This document shows positions 12,492 through 24,400 of a stretch of DNA of 64,000 bases, in pieces. Position numbers and translations under genes: made by a program. The stretch comes from Cryptomeria japonica (Eukaryota; Streptophyta; Pinopsida; Cupressales; Cupressaceae). Every line of letters starts with the position of its first letter. The first letter of the stretch is position 1. The notes under the pieces are model-generated. The model was not told the origin of the DNA and did no database searches. It saw only the letters and a program-made list of their open reading frames with translations. Where the stretch lies: the NCBI RefSeq assembly GCF_030272615.1, contig NC_081415.1, positions 263,982,925-264,046,924 on the forward strand, in the 5' to 3' direction.

Positions 12492-15400
12492 ATGGATTCT
12501 GCAGCTCAGAAACACGTTCTTATGATTTGTGGAGACTACATGGAAGATTATGAGGTAGGATTCGATCAAGCCATTTTATCATATAACTGTCTTTTTGTTT
12601 CATAAAAAATAATTTAAAAAAAACTGAACTATGTTCGCAGGTAATGGTACCATTTCAGACCCTTCAAGCCTATGGAATCAAGGTGGATGCTGTTTGCCCC
12701 GGGAAAAAAGCTGGCGATAAATGCCCCACTGCTATACTTCAATTCTTTGGTCACCAGGCATGTTTTCTTAACTTATCTCTTTTTGACATTTCTTAAATAT
12801 GGTCACAGGCTAGAACAATGTTACAATTTACTTTCCCCCTCATATTTGACAATTTATAATACATAAATGATTAACGATCCTCAGGTTCCTTCAAATTCGT
12901 TGGAAACTAGGACAGGTGTGATTAGAATTCCATATCTTATATTGTTCTATTTCCCTGTGTTTTAAGGATTTTTAAATTTTGTGATGTGCATAGACTAGAT
13001 GGTAGCTTATGGAGTCTACTTACCCACCTCGTGAATGATAGTCTTGGTAAATAAGGGGAGAAAAGGAAGGATCCTTTTAAGTTCCACAATAACTGATGTC
13101 CTATGCCCCTAACTGTCCTAAAGTTGCAGGTAGCTTATACCTTGTGGGATGACCCTGCATTTCTGATCTTGCTTAGATTATGGGGGCACATACCATAACA
13201 CTCGTAGGCTGCAAATTTGTGCCTCCCCTACTCGAGAAAAAGCTCTTCACTGCCAGGCCCACTCATGTGTACCTCGGGTTGAGTAATGCAATGAAATGAT
13301 TTGAATTACATCCATGAGACTTACCTCTTGAAAAGACCATGAAGGTTATGTCCGCCTCAGACAGCATCAATAAAATAAGAAGCAAATCTTCTTCTAGTGT
13401 TTTCTATTAGAAACTCCCTTACATTCTTTATTAGATTGCCTCTTCAAATAAGTATTTATAACTTGGTAGAAGATAGAATCAAGGTTGCAGTTGCACAGAC
13501 ACTATCCCAAAAGAGTTAGAGGGAAAAATAGGGATTCTGATTATGGATCACAGAGTGTGATCCAAAATGTTGATGCAAAAAATTACACACAATCAAAACC
13601 AGAAACATCTACAATAGCTATTATGGATTGTGAAAAATTAATACATTAAAATAGGGATCCTGTTAAAGTATGCAAGCTATATGGGACTGCTTTGCAAGCC
13701 ATAGCCAAGGACTGATCTCAAAGGAAGGAATGCCCATCAGGGTTGCTGTAAGAATGCAGATCAGATCCAAGGGCTTCTGCCAAAGATACAAGCCGGACAG
13801 GACTGCTGTCAAGGACATACATGAGGGCCAAGGGCTGTTGTCAGGAATTTCAAAGGAAGAGTAAAAATAAGATACGAAATCTGAAGGAATTGTGGTAGTT
13901 TGGGTGAATGTGGATCTTCTCAAGGTCTAGCTCCTCAGTATCATCAAGTTTGGGGTAGATGAATGATTGAATTTTGAAGGTATTTGAAGAGAGGGAAGTA
14001 GTCGCCTTTCAATTTGCTATTGGTGTGGAGATGGCATGCATATGTCTTAAGAGAGCATAATAAACTGAGTAGAACAATATAGGTGGATTGAGGATGATGC
14101 GCAAGGAAAATCACCAAAATGGAGGGAATAATCCAATAATTGGAAGATTTGTCACATGTAAGATAAACAAGTTTAATCATGGGAATAAGAGTACACATTC
14201 CTTAGCAAAGATAAGGTGTAAGATAGGGTATTCTCCATTAGTATTTATTTTGGTTACTATGGAAATCAGTTAGTCCATACATATTTTCTTGTTTAATTTT
14301 GGCAAAGAAGCATTCTTTAACTCATACAAGAATTCAAGAAAATGCAGTACACCTTACCTTTGTCCTTGAGGGTGCCATCTTTTTCTTATTGATGCCTCTT
14401 CGAATTATCAGCAGAAACAGACCTCAGCTGCCTCTTCGAATAATCAGCAGAAACAAAGTCCGGCAGAGAGGTCTGCTTTTCCATTTGACAAGCCTTCTGA
14501 CCAGAAGTAGGTGGCGGTGGGATTCGAACCCCTGATGCTCCGCCTCTGATGCTGGTCATAAAGACCAAATCATTCCGCTTTATAGTAAGCGTGTGAATCT
14601 AGCCTTAAGCTCATCTTCGTCTTGATGGCTGTTATACAGCTGCCTCTTCCAATAACCAGCAGAAACAGAGCCCTTTTGCATTTGATAACTATTTCGCTTA
14701 GAAGTTTAGTATCTTTTGTATATGATATATGTCTACACAAATACAATAGAGAAAACTGCAATCTTCAACTGCATACTGGGCGTACCCAGCACACTCAATG
14801 ACTCATTGAGCTGGTAGCAGCAAAAATCTTTGTTGGAAAAAATTGACAACTAAAAAATATAAGATTTTTCAAAAAATGAGGATTTTATCGAGAAAAATTT
14901 AGATTTTAAAAAAGATAAAAAAATGACAACAAAAAAAGGAGTAGAAAATGTAGCCTTTTCATCAGTTCTCTCGGTGATGGACCTCCCATCCGGCTCTAAA
15001 ATCTGGAACAACATCTTAAAATGCAAAAACGCCATTATGGATAACCTCCAATGGCAAATTGGTGATGGGAATAACATAAGATTTTGGGAGGATGTTTGGA
15101 TTGGAGATAGCCCCTTAAATTTGTATCCTGGCCTAAGTGAATTTACAAACCTTCTGCAAGAGTCACTTTAGCCTTATTGTAAAAGACTACATCTCCCCTC
15201 AACAAATATGGAAAAGTATTGCTCTATGCTGCCTAAATCAACCATTCTTAACCCAAAAAGCTCTTGAGCTCCAGATTGAAATTGACAAAATCAGAATTCC
15301 ACTATTCCCTAGAGCAGATAGTTTCATCTACAAGGACAACAAAGGTGATTTTTTGGTCAAATCTGCTTATATGGCACTGCTGAGGAATTAACTGCCCCGT

Positions 15401-18400
15401 GGACCCTGGCAGAAGATTTGGAACCCCCACCTGATAACTATAATCAACTTATTTTGATGGACGACTTTACATGGTAAGATCTTTACTCAGGACAATCTGG
15501 TCAAAAGAGGATTTCAAATTCCTAATCGGTGTCCTCTTTGTAAAGAGGAGGAAGAATCCATTTTGCACCTTATGCTAAATTGTAAGTCTGCAATTGAAAT
15601 GTGGACTAAAGTCCTTTAGAAGCTTGAAATTCCATGGGTTAGAAACGGTGAGCTTCAGCATTTAATTGATGAATGGAGAAGCCCTTCCTATAACCTAATA
15701 ATTGATCAACTCTGGAAACAAATTCCCCCCCATGTCTACTAGAGTCTGTGGAAGGAGAGGAACAACCGATTTTTCAGAGACTCTGATAACTCTCTTGAGT
15801 CCGTCTTTATACTTTGTGCAAATCAGTCCTTGAAAATCTTTTTGTCACAATAGGAAAATGTCCACGTCATCCCCCAACTAAGTATGATGAGAGAGTGGGA
15901 AAAAATGGGGTTTGCCCAAAGATTTCGCCATCTTTGACAACTCCAAAATAATGGCCAAAAATATTACTAAATGGTCCCCCCCTAATCAAAATTGGTGCAA
16001 TCTGAACTTTGATGGGGGGGCGAAGCAGGAGAAGGCAGCTGGGGGAGGTCTGATTAGAGGTGCTGAAGGGAAACTGATTGCAGCTTTCTCAAGGAACCTT
16101 AATGGCCTCACTAACAATCAGGCAGAATGCATGGCACTCTACTGGGAGATCAAAATTGCCGTTTCTTTGAATATAAAATCCTTGGCCATTGAAGGTGATT
16201 CAAAGTTGGTCATAGATGGTGCTGGTGGATTATCTAATGTGGGTTGGAAAATGGTTGATATCATAAATGACATCAACAAACTTCTTTTCGGTCTAGACAA
16301 TTTCACTATCACCCACATATTTAGAGAGGGGAATAGATGTACTGATTCTATGGCGGCTCTTGGCCTTCATCTGGAAGGTATTAGAGTTTGGAGGAAATGG
16401 GAGTCTCTTCTTGGCCGGATTCGAAAACTCCTCATAGAGGAGAGCAATATGCTAGATTGAGGATCAGACTATAATATATAGATAGCAAAATCAGAAAACC
16501 AAAAATCAATGCACATAAAGAACACCAGAATACCCTGGGAAAACCTCCCTCTTGTAGGTGAAAAACCCAACAATAATCTCAGATATTATTAGGCAAAATC
16601 AGTATAAATCTTTACAAGTCTGCTTCAACACTTGAAGCACTTGACCAGCAGAATATGCACAGTAGAGTGATAGATTCAAAACTAGGTCACAACAGTATTA
16701 TGGACTTATCTGCAAAACACTTGAATGTTGATCAAGGAAGACAAACACCATTCGCTGATAATGAAGAAGATTCTCAGCCTCTGAATGGACTCGCTGTCTT
16801 GGAAGAAGTTCGCTGTCCCTAAGAGATAGTTCGCTGTCCTTACGAGAGAATTCGCTGTCCTAAGAAGATATTTGTTGACTGTAGATGCTATTTGCTGATC
16901 ACTGCTGAATGAATGTATTCTCTGATAGTTTCTGAAGGGGACTGTTGTGTGGAATGAATGTATCATAAGCATGAATGATGCTTTGTATATATATGTGACA
17001 TAGCCTCCCAATTTACCTAGGTCGGCTTTATTGTTTTGGCGCCAAGAATAGGATTAGACCTATAGATTACAAGTTACATTCATATTGGTCCTGTCCAATA
17101 CAATTACAAGTTACATATAGGTGTTGCTTAATGACAAGTTACATATGATGCCCAATTAGGGCCAGACTTACGTAAAGTCAAATTGAATCAATAATAAGCC
17201 TAAGGCTGACAGGCCAGTTAATTGCCAAGAGTACTAGGTCGGCCCTAGAAGGGATCCGACCTAGCTACAAACATCAACACTCCCTCTTAGCTAGGGAGGA
17301 GACCTTCTCAAGATCTGAGATACATGGCTACTCCCATGAAAGATGCAAATGAACACCATCACCATGGCTACTCCTGTGAATGGAATTACAAACGAACACA
17401 ACCACCATGGCTACTCCCAGAGGGTGGGTCCATCATGGCTACTCCCATGAATGGAAACCAAATCACGTTCACCATAGCTACTCCCAGAGGGTGAACAAAA
17501 ACAAGTGCTATGACATCCACCATGCCTACTCGCAGAGGGTGGAAGAGGGCTTTCACCTCAAACTTCTCCCAGAGAAGAGTGCATTACCACCATGCCTACT
17601 CACAGAGGGTGGAACAAGGGCTTTCACCGTAAACTTCTCTCGCAAAGAAGAATGCATTAACAAGAGATTGCACCTCAAACTTCTCCCTCATAGAGAAGAA
17701 CTCATTAACAAGGGATTGCAACTCGAACTTCTCTCTCATAGAGAAGAACTCATTAACAAGGGCTTTCACCTCAAATCTCTCCATCACAGAGAAAAATGCA
17801 TTAACCAAATCTTCATGATGACGTGGCTCCCTCTGAAGCTGAAAATGTCAGGCTCCCTCTGAAGCTGAAATGTCGGGCTCCCTTTGAAGCTGAAAAAAAT
17901 GACATTTCCTCCTTTTAGAATAAGAACCCTTTTGAGTTGACATTTGACCTTGGCTCCTCCTGAGGTGTCCCTATGTCAACTTCCGCAGAAGAAGCTAGAG
18001 GAGAAGACCTAGATTTGCACTCTCGAGCAATGTGGCCATACTTGTCACACCTAAAACATTGAATGTAAGATAAATCCCTTTTCGGAGCAGAATTTGGACC
18101 TCTGTCACTATCCCTCTTTCTTCTTTTGCCTCTTTCCATAGAAGTGTGTGTAGCAAGGACTTGATTTTCCACATCATAATGACTATGCTCAATTCCTCTT
18201 GATATCAACCTCAACTCTTCTTGAATTGGAGTTTCTATTCTTGATCTTCAGGCTCAGGCTGATCTTTTCCTTCTACAAACTGAAGTAGATCATTCTCTTC
18301 AAGTGCAATAAGGACTCTAACCTTCCACGAGGTGAAGTTCAAAGCTCCGTCAAGTCTATCTTCAAACTTCAAACCAATCACCATCTTCAATGCTGGAAAT

Positions 18401-21400
18401 GGCGTGAAGAAGGAGCGCTGCTATCACAAAGTCTGATCACAATTGAATCAACCTTAGCTTTGATACCATGTTAGATTGAGGATCAGACTGTAACATATAG
18501 ATAGCAAAATCAAAAACCAAAAATCAATGCACATAAAGAACACCAAAATACCTTGGGAAAACCTTCCTCTTGGAGGTGAAAAACCCAACAATAATCTCAG
18601 ATCTTATTAGGAAAAATCAGTATAAATCTTTACAGGTCTGCTTCAACACTTGAAGCACTTGACCAGCAGAATATGCACAGTAGAGTGATAGATTCAAAAC
18701 TAGGGCACAACAGTATTACGGACTCATCTGCAAAACACTTGAATGCTGATCAAGGAAGACAAACACCATTCGTTGATAATGAAGAAGATTCACAGCCTCT
18801 GAATGGACTCGCTGTCTTGGAAGAAGTTCGCTGTCCCTAAGAGATAGTTCGCTGTCCTTAGGAGAGAATTCGCTGTCCTAAGAAGATATTTGCTGACTGT
18901 AGATGCTATTTGCTGATCACTGCTGAATAATGTATTCTCTGATTGTTGCTGAAGGAGATCGATGTGTGGAATGAATGTATCATAAGCATGAATGATGCTT
19001 TGTATATATATGTGACATAGCCTCCTAATTTACCTAGGTCGGCTTTATTGTTTTGGCGCCAAGAATAGGATCAGACCTATAGATTACAAGTTACATTCAT
19101 ATAGGTCTTGTCCAATACAATTACAAGTTACATATAGGTGTTGCTTAATGACAAGTTACATATGACGCCCAATTAGGGCCAGACTTACACAAAGTCAAGT
19201 TGAATCAATAATAAGCCTAAGGCCGACAAGCCACTTAATTGCCAAGAGTACTAGGTCAGCCCTAGAAGGGATCCGACCTAGCTACAAACATCAACACAAC
19301 ACTGCTTCCTAATTATGATGCAATCCAAATTTTTTTGTCTTCTCTCTATCTTTCTCCTGCTTCTTGGCCTTTCCTGTGACCGAGAAAGCTCCAGTGTTTC
19401 AACTCGAAGTCTGAGTTTGATGAGGGTGGCACAATTTTTAAATCCCTTCACTAGGCAAGCGGGTAAAAGCAAAAGGATGGACGGCGTGGCAATAAATTCA
19501 AATCTCATGACTAAGCAAGATAAAGATGATAGGTGGGAGGAGGACATGGCAATGAATCCTAATAATTGTAGGTTGTGCCCAACGAATCATGATAAGCTTC
19601 GTAACCACGAGCTCGTTCCAATTATAGGATGACATCACCATATTGATACCACAAAAAGATAATTGGTCATCCGAATGGTGATAAGATTTTGCAAGATCGG
19701 GCACATTTAATCGCCTTCAGTCTTCTGAAAGGATTAACCTTTTGGCACGTGTGGAGTGTTACCGCAAGGAATGGAAAAATCAATTGCTTGTGCATTGTCG
19801 TGATGGCCTCGTTAACCACACACCTTTTACAAGTTTTGTAAAAGGTAATTTCCTTTCCGAAAAGAAAAGTGAGCAATAATTTTTCTAATTGTGAGAAGTT
19901 AACTTCTACTAAAGGTGACAATATGGGTGGTGAAAGAGTGACGATGAAACCAGACAAGCATGAAGAATTCATGTCCAAGGAAGCGGTTTGGCACATATGT
20001 AAAGAGGGTGGGGTTGCCCAGTTCATTGAATCAATGAATGGGCATGATGCAATCCTCTCCATTCAATTTGCCTCTTTCTAGACGAAACACAGAGTGACTA
20101 TCAGAGGGATTTCCTTCAAGATCAATGAGGATGTTATTACTAAGGCGATAGGGCTATCCACGAAGGGAAGGAAGTGGAAAAAAACTAGTAGGTTTACAGA
20201 CACTAAGAGCCTAAACTAGTTCTTCAGAGAAGAAGAGAACTCGGTCAAGCGTCATGGTGGATTTGATAGGGAGGAGCTATCGGACCCATGGGATTAGGTA
20301 TGTCTCATGATTCATGAAATACTTTACACTGGAGGGAAGGTTTAAAGTTTTCTACTACTATCATTTCCCTATGCTTAACTACTTCTGTAACAACTCTAGA
20401 ATTTCCTTCCCTTTCTTCCTCCTCCACTCCCTAGAAAATGCTATTCTGGAGGCAGTAGACTGTGCCAAATCCGAGGGCAAAAAGCCCATTCCTATCCACC
20501 AAAGCCTCATCTTTTGCCTTTATTGCTTCCACTTAGCTCTTTGGCCTCCACACCTTATTGTTGTTCATGAAGCGGCTATTTCACTTGCCTCCTCCTTAAA
20601 TGTTATAGATATCCCAGGCCCTAGTCGAAAGAAAGGAATAAGGAGACCAAACCTTTGCTCCCAACAGAGATAGCCTCAAACCCTGACTCACAAAACCCTT
20701 GATTCTGGCACTACGACGAAGACAAAGAAAACCCCCCTGCTAACTTGGAGAATTCCAAGTCCAAAAAACCAAAGTCATTTTGCAGGAGGTGGACTTGGAG
20801 GAGGATATGGCGGAAGATACCAGTACCCCTAGGCACTTCAATAGACTTGCCTCTAGGTAGCACTCGGGGGGTAGGAAAAGAATCATCGACAATTCGGGCT
20901 CCAAAGCGGACGGGGATCACGATATTGAAGAAATTGTCAAGAAATGTTAAAAGGTCCTGGTGAATAAGGTGGAGGAAGGGTGACGAGGATTCTGGTACCG
21001 CCAACAATTCAACCCACATCTTGGATTCTACTAATGTTGGACCTATCGATCTCACTCAGGAGATGATGCCTAATGAGGAAGATGAAGCGGTCAAAGCTCC
21101 GGAAGGGACCTGTCGAAAAGCTCAGGAAGGGACCTGTTCTAAGTGCTCGGAGTTGAAAGCCGAACTGATCAAAACAAATGAGAGGCTGACTGACTTGGAA
21201 AGAAAAATGGGCTCCTTCTCTAGATTCGGGCTCATAGTCATGCACAGTTTTGCCACCACGCTTTGCCTGTTGCATCAGGACTTGGTGGGCCAGAAGGGCA
21301 AGGACGATGAAAGTTGCAGGGAACTTTACAAGTTCTTGATAGAAGACTGGGCGAATGTCTTTCAGCAAGCTAGATGCAAAATCCACAGGAACCGTTAGGG

Positions 21401-24400
21401 CTTCGTCCCGATTTTAGTTCTTTTTGCTTTATGCCATTTTGGTTGGGGTTTTCAAAACTCTTTATAACTATTACAGTAGTTTAGTTTGTGTTTTTAAGAC
21501 TGTTATTTTGAACCTCTTGGATGTCTATTATTGTTAATTTTCTCTGCTATTGGTGTGTTTGTTTACTGGTAGTCTGGATTTAATATGCTGATACTAGAGT
21601 TTTGTTTTGCAGCCATTGGGCTTTTGCATCTTTGGGCCAGCACCCAGTTTTTGCTGCTTTTAATATCGAAAACATGTAGCCTTTTAAATTTAAAGGCATC
21701 TCGATAGCATAGAGATGTGGAGAGCAAATAAAATTGAGAGTTTAGCTTATTAATTATAGAATATAAATTTTTGTTATTAATGCTCATATCACCAATTACA
21801 TTGCATTGCACAATGCTAGTGCATAAATAATAACTATATGCTAATAGTTTTCAAATTTTCAATTGCAATCTATTTTGTACCAAGTCAACCTACAAGCTAA
21901 GTACAAAGTTTGAAAGAAAAACATAGCTACTAACTTTTGGTCATACAAAGAGAGCCCCATTATGATGGGGTGGATGGAGCAGATGTAATGTCCCTACTTT
22001 GAAATATAATTTAATAATAATAATAATAAAATTAAATTACAAAAGAATAAAAATAAAATTAAAATATAAAAGATGAGGCCTTGACGCCAAAAGCTAACAA
22101 GGCCGACATAAATGGTTAAAGGATGCTAGAGGCACATATATATGCGAAGTCAATGTCATTGTAATTACACACAATCAGTGATTACATTCCTATTCGGCAT
22201 TCTACAGCAAATTACTTCTGTGATCTGCGAATCATCTTCTAAGTCAGCAAAACATATTCCTAAGTCAGTGAAGCACATTCAGAGGTCAGCGAATCATATA
22301 CAAAGGACAGCAAACGGTTCCTTCTGACAGCGAACATCATCTTGAAGACAACGAAAATCATTTGAGGGCAATGAACTGTAATGTCCCTACTTTGAAATAT
22401 AATTTAATAATAAATAATAATAATAAAAAAAAAATACAAACGAATAAATATAAAAATTAAATTAAAATATAAGAGAATATAATTAGACATAATTAAAATT
22501 TGATTAAAGTTAATGAATGGTCAAAAGGCATGAAATGATAAGTTGTGACTCCCTTAAACGTGAGATATAAAAGGGAGAAGAGAAACTCATTTGAGGGGGG
22601 GAGAATTTGGAAAATGAGAAGTGCAGATCTGATTTAAATAAGAAATGCAGATCTGATTGTGGAAGGTTGTGTCCGTTCAAAGGGCAGAAAGAATGAAGAG
22701 TTGCACTCTTTCAAAGGGTGCTGATGGTGAAAGGGTGTGTCTCTTGCCGAAGGACATACATGATGAAGAGGTGTGACCTCTCCCTCACATTGAGAGATAT
22801 AAAGGGAAGGAATCAAAAGCATCTAGTGACATCACCATTGATGAGATGAGATCAGAACTGTTATTGAGTTACAGGTAGTAACATTTGTGTTCTTGGTAGT
22901 ATGCATGGGATGTGCTAAATATGTATGCTTAATATATGAAGCCTGATAATGTTGTTATACAAAATTTAGTATATTGACTGCAATATGTATGACAGTCATA
23001 CTTAATTTCATATATATTATGAACACATGAGAAGTTAGTATACTTATAGTCTAAATCATGTTATTACTGTCAGTATTTAAGAAGATGGGAATGAGATGTT
23101 CCAAAGAGGGGCAGTCTAAATCCAAGCAATGGGTTAAGTCCCAAGATAGGGTGGGGATCAGCGACCCATAAGCCTTGAGGGTATAGACCCAAGATAGGTA
23201 AGGGCTTGCATCTGTAAACTTTGAGGGAACCTATTGTATTTGGTCTCTAAGCGCTTTGGTAACATACATAGACCTTTCTCCCTTAAAACTGAAGTAGTAG
23301 CAGGGTTTGATAACTATATTAAGAACTATGAATAATGAAATTAATCATCTAATGAAAAAAATAAATAAGAACTTGTTAATAACTAATTGAAGAATAACAA
23401 TCAATTTTAGTATATTGAAATAGATCAAGTAGGGGACATTACAACAGAACAAACTCAAAAAATTCAATTGAATCACAAACATGAATTATTAAACACACAA
23501 AAAATATGAACACGGAAATTAATGTGCTGCAACACCAAAATATAATTTTATTGCCTGCAAAAATTGAGTAACATTTGCCTCTTTTAAAGAGGAATTTGGG
23601 AGCATATAGAAATTTCTGGAAAGAATCATAACATACAGTCTTTTGTATGACTGATGGAATTAACTGCTGTTTCAACGGTGGAATTGGTGGTAGACTGAAG
23701 TTAGCCAGTGGTTGCACGGTGGTAGAAGTTTTTAGCATGCGGGAGAAATTACTACATTCTAACACTCCCCCTTAATTTCGACCACAAATGCTACTGCATG
23801 TACAATTCCTTGACTGTTGTCTTCTTTTGTCTCATTCTTTGTCTTTAGACTTTCTTGAACCTTCTTTTGCTTGACAGCTTCAAAACAACTCTTGATCTTC
23901 AGATCTTTCCTTTCTTTTTTCTTCTTTTAACTACTACGACAGTCCTTCAAACCTTCAAAACTTCAATTTGAATCTTCTTGCAAACTCCCTATTTGTAGGC
24001 GTCTTGCTAGACAATATTTTCCTTTGACCTGAACATTCAAACCTTTGATGATCGTTCACATTCACATATGAAATTTTATACTTGAACAAATTTTTGAACA
24101 TACCTGTAGTAGTTTGCCAACTAGATCCATAAGTCCATCCACAATCCATTTTCAGGCATTCATTCTTTAACTCTTTGTACTAACCATTCTTATCACAATG
24201 ATTTTTCAATCCAGAAATATTGCATGGATGGAGATCCCAACGTCTATCCTTCGTATGTCCTTTCCTGTTACAATGTGAACACTGAATACATTGCCTTCCT
24301 TGATCTGATTTGCTTGTACCTGGAACACTTGTATCATTCTTTCCTTTACCTATGACATACCTGTGACCTTCATATTTGGGCCTCATTATTGTTTCAATAG

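Larger units (their letters stand above)
16450..19296 (-). mobile_element. non-autonomous copia-like LTR element (pol-less)
   Basis: Two near-identical LTRs of 830 and 828 bp enclose only about 1.2 kb. On the - strand the order is 5' LTR (18469-19296), primer site, gag pieces, purine tract, 3' LTR (16450-17279). The LTR ends are TGTTGATGTTTG and CTAACA. The flanks CAATA (16445-16449) and CAACA (19297-19301) fit a 5-bp target duplication with one change. No protease, integrase or RT is present, so mobilisation must have come from another copia element. It is inserted near the end of the LINE ORF. Confidence 0.9.

Noticed and set aside
12672-12866. A separate small gene
   Set aside because: It is a shadow frame over DJ1D exon 2 and the start of intron 2.
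14500-14580. A real tRNA gene on the - strand
   Set aside because: Only the B box fits. The T stem pairs for three bases and no A box or anticodon arm was found.
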